A stretch of 64,000 nt of DNA from Bog-159 sp049516155. Its GTDB lineage: Bacteria; Acidobacteriota; Terriglobia; Bryobacterales; Bryobacteraceae. Positions 1-9,871 of this stretch are shown piece by piece (position 1 is the stretch's first letter; every line of letters begins with the position of its first letter). The stretch covers positions 86,699 through 150,698 of the forward strand of contig JBEKTJ010000001.1 of assembly GCA_049516155.1 (NCBI GenBank). Direction: 5' to 3'. The notes under the pieces are model-generated. The model was not told where the DNA came from. It searched no databases and saw only the letters and a list, made by a program, of their open reading frames with translations. The translations under genes and the position numbers were made by a program.

Positions 1-16
1 CCGGCCGGCCTCATCG

Positions 17-3000
17 TCATCGAACGTCAGTCAAGCTCCGCGAAATTACAGGCGGGCCGGGATCGATGTTCACCGCCTGCGTGTATTGCTGGCTGATATT
101 GCCGGCGTTATCGAGGACCCGTACCCCTACAGTGTGCGCGCCGGCCCCGCTTACATTGACGTTTGCGGTGGATGCCGCGACGCGGGTTACCGCGCCGCCA
201 TCCACCCAGTAGAAAATCTGGCTGACGCCGCTGCCGGTGTCGCTGGCGACGATCTTGACCGTTATGCCGTTCGTTGTGGGCGTCAGACCGAAGATCGCCG
301 TGGGAGGCGTGAGGTCCGCGGTAGCGGGCGCGGGCAGCAGCAGAACGCCGCTAATCGCGTTCAACGTTAGACTCACATTGCCGCCGGAGACTGTGTAAGT
401 GGCGCCGCTGATCGCATCCTGCAACACCGTTCCGTTGGGATAATACGCACCCACGGGAATCACCGGCGTATTGGCGGCGGAACCGTTGTTCAACGCGACG
501 ATGGCTGTCTCGCCGCCTGCAATGGAGCGCGCGTACGCGTAAGTATTCGGCGCGGTCTTGGCCTGTTGCGTGTCACCCGTAAGCAGCGAGACGAAAGTTC
601 CGCCGACCAGCGTCGCGTGCTGTTTGCGCAGGTGGCCCAGCGCCGTATAGTAAGCGATTACGGTCTGGTCCGGTGGGCCGTAGACGCTGGGGTTGCCAGC
701 CTGGTCGGTCCACGGATAGGGAGCGCGGCAGTAGGGATCGCCCTTCGGACCGTTCGGGCCGTTAAACAGCGACGGCGCATTGATAGCGGCTTCATCCCCA
801 TAATAAACGGTGGGCGCGCCGATATAGGTGAACTGGAACAAGGCCGCCAGCATGAGCCGCTGCTTGGCTTGCACCAAGCCGGTATCGCCTAGTTCGGTCA
901 TGACATAGAGCGCGCGGTTCGTGTCGTGCGAATCGATCAGGTCGAGCATAGCCGCGGTGGCTTGCAGCGGATAGTCGTCGCGGACGGCGCGGTTTGCGGT
1001 ATCGAACTGGCTGGGCGTGAGCGGGATGATCGCCTCGCTGCCGTTGTCGTCGTCGTCGACCCAGTTGTAAGGCCAGCGCACGAAACCGGTCACATTACGG
1101 CGGAAGCGGTAGTTCATCACCGAATCCATTTGATCGCCGGCCAGCCACTGGCTGGCATTAAACCAGATCTCGCCGATCAGCGGGCCGTTGGCGTTGTAGC
1201 TCTTGGCCGAGGTGCGCAATGCGTGCCAGAAGGAATTTGGGAGGTTCGGCGCGCTATCGAAGCGCCATCCGGCGGCGCCGGCGTTGTACCAATGCAATAT
1301 CACGTTGTCGGGATTGCCGGGCGTTCCGCTGTAGAAGAATTGCTGTACGGCGGGCTGCGCGGGGTCCACCAGCGGCAGGCTGCTCAATCCGGCCCATCCG
1401 TTGTAGCCGGAGGTAGTGCAGGGCACGGTGTTGTTCGTGAATTGGAACCAGGCCCGCCAAGTCGAGCTCAGCGACTGGCAGGCCCCGACCGTGGGAAACT
1501 TGCCATACAGATTGAAATAGGTGCTGTCGGAGGAGGCGTCTTCGAAGGTTCCGTCGAAGATCATGCGCATGCCCCGCTGGTTCATGGCCGTTACCAGCGA
1601 ACTCAGCGCCGCGTTGCCGCCCAAGGCCGGATCGATGTTCAGAAAATCGTCGGTATCGTAGCGGTGGTTGGAATTGGCGTAGAAGATGGGAGTCAGATAC
1701 AGGGTATCGAAGCCCAAGCCCTGAATATAATCCAACTCGTTTTGAATGCCCAGCAGGTCGCCGCCGTAGAAGGTGCTGCTGGCGTTCTGATAGCAGGGAA
1801 GACCCGCCTGGTTCGGATCGCAAAGTTGCGTGTTCCAGGTGGTGACCGCCAAGTTACTGCTGGACGCAGCGCCATAGAACGATGGGCAGCCGGACGTGCT
1901 GCCCGGCACGCAGTAGTCGTTGGTGGGGTCGCCGTTGCGGAAGCGGTCCGGGAAGATCTGGTAGACGTTGGCGTTGGCCATCCAGGCGGGCGTTTGGAAC
2001 TTCGGGTCGTAGGCCGTAATCTGAAAGGAGTCCAGGGGTTCGGTGGCGGTGGCCGCGCCAGGGCCATCCTTATTCAGGTTGTCGTAATCGTCGATGTAAT
2101 CGTCGCTGTAAAAGGCAGTGCCCGTGCCGTTGAAAACCGCAAATTTGTAGTAAACCACGGTGGGGGTAACGGGCGTGGCGTAGTTTATGGTGTATTCGTC
2201 GTACAGCATGCCATTGACGGTCTGGGTTTCGAGGAAAGCCATCGGCGAATCGACAGCGCCCGCGGTATTGCCCGAGGCGGTATCGAACAGATAGACGCGC
2301 AGATTGACGGCGGTCGCGCCCAGGTGCGCCGTGCGTAGACGGAGCGTCACCGTGGCGCCCGCAGGAACCGCGCCTTCCTGGCTGCGATAGTAGGGATCGA
2401 ACGTATTGTGGTAGAGCGCTGCGAAATTAACCGCGTTGCTGGAGTTGGCGATGGAAAACGGCGGCGTGCTGGCGCCGTTGCCGGTGCTGTTGACGGCGAA
2501 ATATTGCGTGTATGCGGCCGAAGTTCCCAGCATGCCCCCGGCGTTGCCGTTCGGAGTCTGGCCGTAGACGTAGCCGCCGCTCGAGGTTATCAGGCCGAGG
2601 AACAGGAACGACGAGGGCATGCCGCCGCCGGTGATGGCCTGCCAGGGGATGGCAAACTCGCGCGCACTGCCGAAGGAGGCATACAGGCCATAATTGGTAA
2701 CCGGATTGGTCCAGGCGCCGCTGCCGTTTGAGTTCCGGTATTCGTTGTAGCCGTTCTTGAAATAAGTGACGAACTGTGCCTGGAAGGGCAGCGTGGCGAT
2801 CTGCTCGCCGTCGTAATTGAAGCCGGCGAGATTGCCGCTGGAGCCGCCGTTGGGCGGATTGACCGGATTCGCATCGATATAGACGACGGCAGCTTCGCCC
2901 GGATTGGCGTTGGCTAAGGCCACGTATAGACGCGACGCGTCCCACGTCATATACCAGATCTGGCCGGTGTTGGTCCCAACCTGATTTGTGCCGTTCTGGG

Positions 3001-3133
3001 TGTTGCCATATTCGCCCGGTTGGATGACGCCATCGATCGCGGGCGTATTGAATTGAGCATGCAGAGGAAAGCGGCATGCCGCCAGGAAAATCGCGGCAAG
3101 CGCAAAGCGTAACGCGCGGGGCATAGTGGACAC
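17..3133 (-). CDS. Secreted GH13 alpha-amylase-family glycoside hydrolase with N-terminal beta domains
   Basis: This protein is likely an exported enzyme cleaving alpha-glucans such as starch or maltodextrin. The N-terminus is a signal sequence with two readings: a lipobox-like LAAC ending at Cys20, or a Sec site after LHA. Residues about 30-220 resemble a DOMON/CBM9-type beta-sandwich. A second N-terminal amylase domain follows, then the (beta/alpha)8 barrel beginning near YQIFPDRF. Catalytic residues seen are the nucleophile Asp626 (GWRFDSA), acid/base Glu655 (GEIW) and the third Asp near 735 (DSHDTNR). Conserved region I is odd: DGTFED at 527 replaces the usual D-x-x-x-N-H. The C-terminus, after a short amylase beta domain, is an Ig-like module (SGVSQIFYWVDGG). 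At 1038 residues it is longer than typical amylases because of the accessory domains. The stop codon lies at 17-19, so the gene is complete. Exact substrate specificity is not assignable by eye. Confidence 0.9.
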   Translation of the reverse strand: MSTMPRALRFALAAIFLAACRFPLHAQFNTPAIDGVIQPGEYGNTQNGTNQVGTNTGQIWYMTWDASRLYVALANANPGEAAVVYIDANPVNPPNGGSSGNLAGFNYDGEQIATLPFQAQFVTYFKNGYNEYRNSNGSGAWTNPVTNYGLYASFGSAREFAIPWQAITGGGMPSSFLFLGLITSSGGYVYGQTPNGNAGGMLGTSAAYTQYFAVNSTGNGASTPPFSIANSSNAVNFAALYHNTFDPYYRSQEGAVPAGATVTLRLRTAHLGATAVNLRVYLFDTASGNTAGAVDSPMAFLETQTVNGMLYDEYTINYATPVTPTVVYYKFAVFNGTGTAFYSDDYIDDYDNLNKDGPGAATATEPLDSFQITAYDPKFQTPAWMANANVYQIFPDRFRNGDPTNDYCVPGSTSGCPSFYGAASSSNLAVTTWNTQLCDPNQAGLPCYQNASSTFYGGDLLGIQNELDYIQGLGFDTLYLTPIFYANSNHRYDTDDFLNIDPALGGNAALSSLVTAMNQRGMRMIFDGTFEDASSDSTYFNLYGKFPTVGACQSLSSTWRAWFQFTNNTVPCTTSGYNGWAGLSSLPLVDPAQPAVQQFFYSGTPGNPDNVILHWYNAGAAGWRFDSAPNLPNSFWHALRTSAKSYNANGPLIGEIWFNASQWLAGDQMDSVMNYRFRRNVTGFVRWPYNWVDDDDNGSEAIIPLTPSQFDTANRAVRDDYPLQATAAMLDLIDSHDTNRALYVMTELGDTGLVQAKQRLMLAALFQFTYIGAPTVYYGDEAAINAPSLFNGPNGPKGDPYCRAPYPWTDQAGNPSVYGPPDQTVIAYYTALGHLRKQHATLVGGTFVSLLTGDTQQAKTAPNTYAYARSIAGGETAIVALNNGSAANTPVIPVGAYYPNGTVLQDAISGATYTVSGGNVSLTLNAISGVLLLPAPATADLTPPTAIFGLTPTTNGITVKIVASDTGSGVSQIFYWVDGGAVTRVAASTANVNVSGAGAHTVGVRVLDNAGNISQQYTQAVNIDPGPPVISRSLTDVR

Positions 3134-3188
3134 GGCGCCCTCCCGATCTCCAAAGTATACAGGAGATGCGCAGCGCCTGCGTGCCCTC

Positions 3189-5291
3189 CTACGGCGCCTC
3201 GGCGCGCGCCTTGCGGATCAGATCGGACAGCGCATGCGGCTCGATCGGCGGCGAGAAATAATATCCTTGGCCGTAGTCGCAATCGAGCGATTGGAGTTCC
3301 GTAAGCTGATCCTTCCTCTCGATGCCTTCGGCCACTACTTCCATGCCCAAGTTCTCCGCGAGGAGCAGGATCGTGCGGATGGTATCGCCCGTGCCTCCAT
3401 TCCCGGTCATGTTGACCACGAACGACCGGTCGATCTTCAGCACGTCGAATGGCAGGCGGCTCAGGGACTTGAGCGAGGCGTACCCGGTTCCGAAGTCGTC
3501 GATCTTCAAGCCCACGCCTAATGATTTCAAGCGGCCTAACAAGCCGGCAACGGCATCCAGATCGTCCATCAGGACGCTCTCCGTAATCTCGAGTTGCAGC
3601 GTCCGCGGATCCAACTGCGTCTCGGCCAGGATGGCGGCAACTTGGGCGTGCAGATCGGCCTCGCGGAACTGCCGGACGGACACGTTGACGCTGACTTCGA
3701 GAGGCGGCACGGTAGGAAACTCGGAGTGCCAGCGATGCATCGCAGTGCACGCTTCACGCAACACCCAGAGGCCGATGGGCACAATCAGGCCAGTCTCCTC
3801 GGCCAGCGGAATGAACTGATCCGGCGGAACGATGCCGCGCGTTGGATGGCGCCAGCGGATCAGCGCTTCGGCGCCGACGATTTGGCCGGTCTTCAGACTT
3901 ACTTTCGGCTGGTAGTACAAGACGAATTCCTGGTTGTCGACCGCGCGCCGAAGATCGCTTTCAAGCTCCAGGCGGGCCATGGCTTGGGCCCGCATTCCGG
4001 AATCGAATACTTCGAAGCGCGATCTTCCCTGCGCCTTGGCTTTGTACATGGCCGTGTCCGCATCCCGCAGGATCTCTGTCGGGGTATGGTAGCCGGAGTT
4101 GCCGGGCGCGATGCCGATACTCGCCGTGGTGAACACCTCTTTGCTTTCCAGCCTGAAGGCCGCGTGGATGCACTCGTGGATACGCTCGGCGATCCGGATA
4201 GCGCCTCCGGCATCCACGTTCTCGAGCAGGATCGCAAATTCGTCGCCACCCAACCGGGCAATCAGATCGTGCTTGGCGTCCCGGCTTAAAGAGCTGCCGG
4301 GCGGGGCGCTGCGGACAGCCGCCCGCAGGCGCTGCGCCACATGGATCAATAACTCGTCGCCGGCTACGTGGCCCAGACTGTCGTTGATCACTTTGAACCG
4401 GTCGAGATCCAGGAAAAGCACCGAGAACAGGTACCCCGGTTCCCGCGCGATGCGTTCCAAGCAAGCCGCCAGCTTGTCGTGGAAAAGAGTCCGATTGGGA
4501 AGCCCGGTCAGTGGATCGAAAGCCTTGCTGCCGGTGATATCGGTCTGCGATCCCGCCATGCGGATGGCTTTGCCCTGTGCGTCGCGCTCCACCATTCCAC
4601 GGCTCAGCATCCACCGGTAGCAGCCGTCGCGATGCAGCACGCGATGCTCGATGGCGCCTTCCTTGCTTTCGGTGGCCTCCCAGTGCGCAGTCAGGCCGGC
4701 CTGCAGCGCGGCCCGGTCTTCCTTATGCACGCGGGACAGCCACTCTTCGGGGCTATCGCCAATTTCCGATTCTTCGAAACCCAGCATGGCCTTCCACCGG
4801 GGGGAAAAGTAAACTCGTTGGGTTTTCAGGTCCCAGTCCCACAAGCCGTCGTTGGCTCCACGCGCCGCCAGGGCGTAGCGCTCTTCGCTCTCGCGCAGGG
4901 CTTCCTCGGCGCGCTTCCGCTCAAGCTGGGTTTTGATGCGGGCCAGCGCCACGGGAAAGTCCACGGGCTTGGAAATGTAATCGTTCGCTCCTAAGTTCAA
5001 GGCCTCCACGACCCGTTCGCTTTCGCCTAAGGCCGTTACCATGATGATGGGCAACCGCGCCGGTGAGAACCGTTGCCGGAGTTGGCGCAACAGATCGATG
5101 CCGCTGAGCCCGGGCATCATGCTGTCCAACAGCACCAGTTCCACATCCTGCCGGGCGATCACATCCAGGGCTTCGTAGCCACTGCCCGCCACTTCAGTAG
5201 TGTAACCGGCCCTTTTCAAGCGCCGCGAAAGCAGATCCTGATTGGTTGGGTCGTCGTCCACCACCAGCAGGGTCTTAGTGTTCGTCAGCAT
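3189..5291 (-). CDS. Response regulator with PAS, GGDEF and EAL domains (c-di-GMP turnover)
   Basis: This 700-residue cytoplasmic protein has, in order, a CheY-like receiver (acidic pocket D12-D14, phosphoacceptor D56, switch Lys in SKPVDF), a PAS/PAC sensor (about 140-255), a GGDEF diguanylate cyclase domain (intact RLGGDEF) and an EAL phosphodiesterase domain (AEALIRW and DDFGTGYASL motifs present). Both catalytic signatures look intact, so it may both make and degrade c-di-GMP; often one domain is regulatory, which cannot be decided here. The start overlaps the upstream receiver gene by 7 bp, and that gene overlaps the histidine kinase by 8 bp, so all three are probably translationally coupled. 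The kinase is the obvious candidate phosphodonor. Confidence 0.95.
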   Translation of the reverse strand: MLTNTKTLLVVDDDPTNQDLLSRRLKRAGYTTEVAGSGYEALDVIARQDVELVLLDSMMPGLSGIDLLRQLRQRFSPARLPIIMVTALGESERVVEALNLGANDYISKPVDFPVALARIKTQLERKRAEEALRESEERYALAARGANDGLWDWDLKTQRVYFSPRWKAMLGFEESEIGDSPEEWLSRVHKEDRAALQAGLTAHWEATESKEGAIEHRVLHRDGCYRWMLSRGMVERDAQGKAIRMAGSQTDITGSKAFDPLTGLPNRTLFHDKLAACLERIAREPGYLFSVLFLDLDRFKVINDSLGHVAGDELLIHVAQRLRAAVRSAPPGSSLSRDAKHDLIARLGGDEFAILLENVDAGGAIRIAERIHECIHAAFRLESKEVFTTASIGIAPGNSGYHTPTEILRDADTAMYKAKAQGRSRFEVFDSGMRAQAMARLELESDLRRAVDNQEFVLYYQPKVSLKTGQIVGAEALIRWRHPTRGIVPPDQFIPLAEETGLIVPIGLWVLREACTAMHRWHSEFPTVPPLEVSVNVSVRQFREADLHAQVAAILAETQLDPRTLQLEITESVLMDDLDAVAGLLGRLKSLGVGLKIDDFGTGYASLKSLSRLPFDVLKIDRSFVVNMTGNGGTGDTIRTILLLAENLGMEVVAEGIERKDQLTELQSLDCDYGQGYYFSPPIEPHALSDLIRKARAEAP

Positions 5292-5746
5292 TGCGGATCG
5301 CTCAATTGCGGGTCTGAGCCGAGGCTCAGGCTAATGGGAACGCCACCCGGTACTACATTCGCGGTTCGTGGGCGCCGGCCCCGGACTTCCAGAAACCCCT
5401 CCAGGCTGCGCACCAGTCTCTCGAAATCCACCGGCTTGGTATGGTAGTCGTCACAACCGGCGTCCATGGCTTTCTTGCGGTCGCTGGACATGGCATGTGC
5501 GGTGAGGGCAATGACCGGAATGGCACGGGTGGCCGGATCCCTTTTTAAGCGGCGGGTTGCCTCCCAGCCGTCGAGTTCGGGCAGACTCATGTCCATCACG
5601 ATCAGATCCGGGGATTGATCGCGCGCCATGGCGATTCCGTGCGGGCCATCGGCCGCCGATATCACTTGGTATCCCCGACGCGAAAGGCGCCGGGCGAGCA
5701 TGTCGCGGCTCAATTCATTGTCTTCGACGAGCAGAATCTTAGGCAT
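5285..5746 (-). CDS. Single-domain response regulator (CheY-like)
   Basis: This stand-alone receiver of 153 residues has acidic residues E8-D9, phosphoacceptor D52 (IVMDMSLP), the T/A switch region (VIALTAHAMSSDR) and conserved Lys in TKPVDF. It has no output domain; the last 25 residues are a Pro/Ser-rich tail. It sits between the sensor kinase and the GGDEF-EAL regulator and overlaps both coding regions. A shuttle role in a kinase-receiver-cyclase phosphorelay is an inference from this context. Confidence 0.93.
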   Translation of the reverse strand: MPKILLVEDNELSRDMLARRLSRRGYQVISAADGPHGIAMARDQSPDLIVMDMSLPELDGWEATRRLKRDPATRAIPVIALTAHAMSSDRKKAMDAGCDDYHTKPVDFERLVRSLEGFLEVRGRRPRTANVVPGGVPISLSLGSDPQLSDPQC

Positions 5747-8219
5747 GTACGGGCTGCCTCTCCGCCATCCGGGCGCTGGCGGCGGCCAGCACCGCCGGCG
5801 CGGCCGGATCGGCCGGATCGGCCGGATCGGCGGGCAGCCGGACCGTAAAAGCCGACCCCTTTCCCAATTCGCTCTCCGCGCCTACCGATCCACCCATCAT
5901 CTGGCAGAACTCGCGGCTGATCGCCAATCCCAAGCCCGTCCCGCCGTATTTGCGCGTGGTCGATGGGTCGGCCTGCATGAATGGCCGGTATAACCGGTCC
6001 AACTGTTCCGCGCTCATTCCGATGCCGGTATCCGTTACCCGGAATTCCACCCAATCGGCGGCGTTACGCCGAGTGCGCTTGGCCTCCAAACGAATCCGGC
6101 CGTTTTCAGTGAACTTGCAGGCATTGCTCAGAAGGTTGAAAAGCACCTGGCGCACGCGGGTCTCGTCCGCCAGCATCGCGCCCAGAGGCTCGGCGCAAAC
6201 CACCTCCAGCCGGTTGCCGTTCTTGTCCGCCAGCGGACGGATCGTGCTGACGGCGTCCTCAATCACCGGCAGCACGTCCAGACTCTCGATGGATAGCTCC
6301 ACTTTCCCCGCTTCGATTTTCGAGAGATCCAGGACATCGTTGATCAAGCCCAACAAATGCTTCCCGGCCCCCCGAATCTTGCCCAGATCCGGCAGCAGGT
6401 CCTGCTGGCCGCGATCCTGCGCCATCTCCTCCAGCATCTCGCTATAACCGATGACCGCATTCAGCGGGGTGCGCAGTTCATGGCTCATGTTCGCCAGGAA
6501 GGCGCTCTTGGCGCGATTGGCCTCCTCGGCTGCATCTTTGGCGCGGACCAGTTCCCCTTGCACGCGCTTCAACTCGGCCATATCCTGCGCCAGCCACACG
6601 TAGCCTTCCAGCATGCCGGACCCGTTCCGCATTTCCGCCGACGAGAACAGCACTGGAATCGACTGTCCGGTCTTGGTGCGATAGGTGCGCTCCACGGCGC
6701 TGCGCCGCGCGGGCGATTCGCGCTCCAGAATCACCTGTCCCGCAGGCCGGCCGATTAGCTCTTCTTCGCTGTAACCGAGCAGCCGCAGTGTGCTGGGGTT
6801 CACCCGGCGGATTTGCAGATCGGTATCCGTCACCAGCAGCGATTCTTCCATCGAGCGCAGAATATTGTCCACGTACTCCTGGGCCCGCTGCCGCGTCATC
6901 GACGCTCCCAACATGCGGGCTGCCGATCGGAAGCCGTCGCGCTCGGCATCGCTCCACGCGCGCGCGCGCCGATGGTCTTCAAAACCGAGGAAGCCAAACC
7001 AGCTTCCGGCCACTTCGATGGGCACCAGAATTGCCGACTTCGGCGCACGTTGGTCCGCCGCCGGAGCGTTAACGGGCTCCGGGCGGCCGGTTTCGGCCGA
7101 TACTACCTCTCCCCGCCGCAACCCGGCTGCGCGCATGTTCCACTCCGGTCCGGCCCATGCCAGACGGGTTTGGTGGAAACCGGCGGTGCGGCGATCGAGC
7201 GAAGGCTCGATCCATTCGTGGAGGATGGTGCCCACCAATCCAGGCTCCGCCGGATGCACGTGCGCCACATAAGCGCGGCTCACGCGCGCGGCCGCGCCAA
7301 TCTTGGATAGCGTCTCGGGGATGACCGTCTCCCACTCCGCCGTACCCAAAATCCGCCGCGCGGTAAAGCTGACCGAGGCCATCAGGATGCCCTTGGCTTC
7401 ATTGGCGGCCTGGGCCGTTTCCTCCGCGCGTTTACGCACCGCGATTTCGACTTGCAGGATTTCGGTCTGGTTCTCGAACAACGTCATGATCATGCCGAAA
7501 GCCACGAAATACTTGGGGAGATCCCAAACCACGTGATCGCCGGGAATGTCGATATGCAGCGCTCCGCAGATTTCAGCCACCGGGAAGACCAGGCCCCAGG
7601 CTAGAAACGAAAGCGAAGTGAGCAAGACACCCGGAGTCCAGCGGCGGAAGTATCTCCAATAGCGCCAAGCGGTAATGGCAAAGCCCTCGAAAAGAAGGAA
7701 ATCGATGCCGGTCTCGATATGGGTTGAAGCGCGCCATGCGGCCCACACTCCGGGCGCTAGGGCTACGGCAGACCAGGCGGCCATGCTTCCTGCGGACTGT
7801 TTGGACTGCCGCATCGCGAGCCATACGCCCGCACCGAGCGCTATCCCCAGTAAGGCGCGGTACACCTCCGTGTTTTGCACTTCGAAGACCATGCAGGTCC
7901 AATAAACCACCGCCGGAGCTACGATGCCCACCCAAAATAGGACGCGGCCCAGAGGCGTGCTGCGTGTCTCGCACACCGAAAGAAAGAAGGCGGAAGCCGC
8001 GGCCACCAGGGTCGAGTAGGCGGACCATTCCGCCAACCGCGGCGGGATCAGGCTGAAGCTCACCAGCAGCATGCCCGCGAAATGGCAAACGATGCAGGCC
8101 CAGCCGATCATCCACAAGCGGGCGCGTGGCTGCCGGTCGCGCACGTATATCCAGGTGAATAGGCCGACCAATATGCTCATCACCGAAAGAGTAACGACGC
8201 GTTGAAATTGCGGAAACAT
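5739..8219 (-). CDS. Membrane sensor histidine kinase (7TM, GAF, PAS, HisKA, HATPase)
   Basis: The first roughly 240 residues hold about seven hydrophobic segments, a membrane-sensor arrangement. A short coiled coil follows, then a GAF-like domain (about 280-440), a PAS domain (about 445-560), HisKA with the phospho-His near residue 580 (MSHELRTPLNA), and an HATPase_c domain with N box (NLLSNACKFT), DTGIGM and GGTGLGL boxes. There is no fused receiver; the partner receivers are the two downstream genes, which overlap it. The C-terminus ends in a short DPA-DPA-DPA repeat encoded by a nonanucleotide tandem repeat near 5805-5835, which may vary in length. The sensed signal is unknown. Confidence 0.94.
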   Translation of the reverse strand: MFPQFQRVVTLSVMSILVGLFTWIYVRDRQPRARLWMIGWACIVCHFAGMLLVSFSLIPPRLAEWSAYSTLVAAASAFFLSVCETRSTPLGRVLFWVGIVAPAVVYWTCMVFEVQNTEVYRALLGIALGAGVWLAMRQSKQSAGSMAAWSAVALAPGVWAAWRASTHIETGIDFLLFEGFAITAWRYWRYFRRWTPGVLLTSLSFLAWGLVFPVAEICGALHIDIPGDHVVWDLPKYFVAFGMIMTLFENQTEILQVEIAVRKRAEETAQAANEAKGILMASVSFTARRILGTAEWETVIPETLSKIGAAARVSRAYVAHVHPAEPGLVGTILHEWIEPSLDRRTAGFHQTRLAWAGPEWNMRAAGLRRGEVVSAETGRPEPVNAPAADQRAPKSAILVPIEVAGSWFGFLGFEDHRRARAWSDAERDGFRSAARMLGASMTRQRAQEYVDNILRSMEESLLVTDTDLQIRRVNPSTLRLLGYSEEELIGRPAGQVILERESPARRSAVERTYRTKTGQSIPVLFSSAEMRNGSGMLEGYVWLAQDMAELKRVQGELVRAKDAAEEANRAKSAFLANMSHELRTPLNAVIGYSEMLEEMAQDRGQQDLLPDLGKIRGAGKHLLGLINDVLDLSKIEAGKVELSIESLDVLPVIEDAVSTIRPLADKNGNRLEVVCAEPLGAMLADETRVRQVLFNLLSNACKFTENGRIRLEAKRTRRNAADWVEFRVTDTGIGMSAEQLDRLYRPFMQADPSTTRKYGGTGLGLAISREFCQMMGGSVGAESELGKGSAFTVRLPADPADPADPAAPAVLAAASARMAERQPVHA

Positions 8220-8494
8220 CCGGTTTATTTCCTAACTCGCCAGCGCATCGAGGAGCGCCGGGTCTTCTCCTTCCGGCCGATATCCGCCGGGTGTCTCCAA
8301 CATGATTCGATTGCGGTCACGTCTCGGGGCGGTCCTCATGACACGCATATGCAGTCTTATCGGCACGAAACTCGCCGACCGTTAAGGCGGCCGCATCTCG
8401 CCTTGCGACCATTGTGGGGCAGTACTGGAGGTTGGATCAATACTATCGGAGGGGAGGATTAAGTACTATAAGGTCTAAGTATAAACTAGCTCTA

Positions 8495-8519
8495 AGCCGG
8501 GCTGGCGCATGGCTCGGCT
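8495..8519 (-). terminator. Possible terminator hairpin downstream of the ABC exporter operon
   Basis: An inverted repeat (AGCCGGGC / GGCTCGGCT, one G-T pair, 7-nt loop) lies in the 340-bp gap 8220-8560 between two minus-strand units. It sits about 40 bp past the stop of the ABC permease gene. The T tract on the minus strand is weak, while a short run of T follows it on the plus strand, so it could act in either direction. I see no convincing gene in the rest of the gap, which should also contain the histidine kinase promoter. Confidence 0.4.
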
Positions 8520-8560
8520 TTAATTAGTTGATAATGTATCGCTCAGAAAATATATTGATC

Positions 8561-9871
8561 TTAACCGCGTATGGCCCAACGCACCAGTTCAACGATTTTG
8601 GCGTTCTTGCCTTGCATCAGGATGGCGACGCGAAAAATGCGCGCCGCCGCCACAACCATTATGGCCGTAAAGGTCAGCACCCCAGCCAGACCCGCCCAAG
8701 GCTGCCAAACCGGCACGCCGCCGCTGGGCATGGCTTGCCGCAACAACATCAGCATCGGGGTGAACGGCGGAAAAAAAGACATCGCGGTCGAGATGGGTCC
8801 ATTGGGCTGCTGCATTACGAAAGTGATGAGAAAAAAGGGAATCATCACCGGAGCCAGCAGCAGGATGGCCAATTGCTGGGCGTCCTGCGGACTGCCGCAC
8901 CCGGCCCCCAAGGCGGCGGCCCAGGAGCACAGGAACGTCACATCGGCGATCAGATAGACGTAAAACCATGGGAGCAGCGCGAACGGCACCATGCCCGACA
9001 GGCCCATGCCCGAGAGCGCCAGTGTGCCGCCGATAATGTAGAACGCGGAACTGGTAAGGGACGTGCCCAATGCGCCCAGGACCTTGCCCGCCATCAACTC
9101 GAAGGGCGTCGCCAGCCCAAGCAGCATTTCCACCAGGCGCTGGGCTTTATCTTCGGTCACCGCCGAAAGCATGGGGCTGGACCCGATCATCACGATCATG
9201 CCTAATAGCAGCATGATGCCGAACGGTACGGCAAACTCGGCAACTTCGTTCTTTTTGCCGGCCCCGCGAATTTCACCAGTCCTCGGGTCGCGCGAAACCA
9301 GGCCGAACCGGTCTATTTTCACGTCGGCGAAAACACCGGAGAGACGGCTCCGGTCCACTCCGAGTTGGGCCAGCCGCGCGCGCCGGACACCTTCATTGAC
9401 CGATTGGGACAGCCAACGGCTGGCCTCGTCGAAACCGCCGGCGTTGCTGTAGGTCGAGACCGGGCCGGACTGTAGGACGGTGGGACTGATTTCGATGAAC
9501 GCGAAGAGCTGCTCGTGCCGCACGCGGTCGGACAATGCCAGGCGCTGCAGCTTGGGATCGGCGGCAGGCGGCAAGGTCTCGAACACGTAGCGCGGCTGCA
9601 TCTGCCGATGGGCGGTCTTATCGAACAAGTCGTCCGCGTTCCTATCCTGGGCCGCTTGAATCACGCCGGCAGCGATGACGCCGCTGCCGTCGACGATCGC
9701 GATGCGCCGCTCCTTGATGTCGGGTTTGCTCACCATCAGCGCCACTCCCAGAAAACCGCCGCCAAACAGAAGCGGCGCTACCACGAGTCCGATGATGAAG
9801 GCCTTGGTGCGGATGGTCGCCACATAGTCGCGCTTCGCGATCAGCAGAATCCTCTGGACCCTTCTATGCAA
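8561..9871 (-). CDS. ABC-2 type permease (NatB-like)
   Basis: This is the membrane subunit of an ABC exporter. One N-terminal hydrophobic segment is followed by a soluble extracytoplasmic region of about 170 residues and then five or six C-terminal transmembrane helices, as in NatB/YhaP-type permeases. I place the start at TTG 9871 because GGGAGG lies 6 nt upstream; it overlaps the stop region of the ATPase gene. A longer in-frame TTG at 9901 is possible but lacks a better ribosome site. It is paired with the ATPase at 9864-10775. The substrate (sodium, drug or peptide) cannot be read from the sequence. Confidence 0.9.
   Translation of the reverse strand: MHRRVQRILLIAKRDYVATIRTKAFIIGLVVAPLLFGGGFLGVALMVSKPDIKERRIAIVDGSGVIAAGVIQAAQDRNADDLFDKTAHRQMQPRYVFETLPPAADPKLQRLALSDRVRHEQLFAFIEISPTVLQSGPVSTYSNAGGFDEASRWLSQSVNEGVRRARLAQLGVDRSRLSGVFADVKIDRFGLVSRDPRTGEIRGAGKKNEVAEFAVPFGIMLLLGMIVMIGSSPMLSAVTEDKAQRLVEMLLGLATPFELMAGKVLGALGTSLTSSAFYIIGGTLALSGMGLSGMVPFALLPWFYVYLIADVTFLCSWAAALGAGCGSPQDAQQLAILLLAPVMIPFFLITFVMQQPNGPISTAMSFFPPFTPMLMLLRQAMPSGGVPVWQPWAGLAGVLTFTAIMVVAAARIFRVAILMQGKNAKIVELVRWAIRG

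Noticed and set aside
926..2338. 470-residue plus-strand frame inside the GH13 gene
   Set aside because: It is antisense to a clear amylase gene and has a low-complexity Val/Gly/Arg composition; it is a high-G+C shadow frame.
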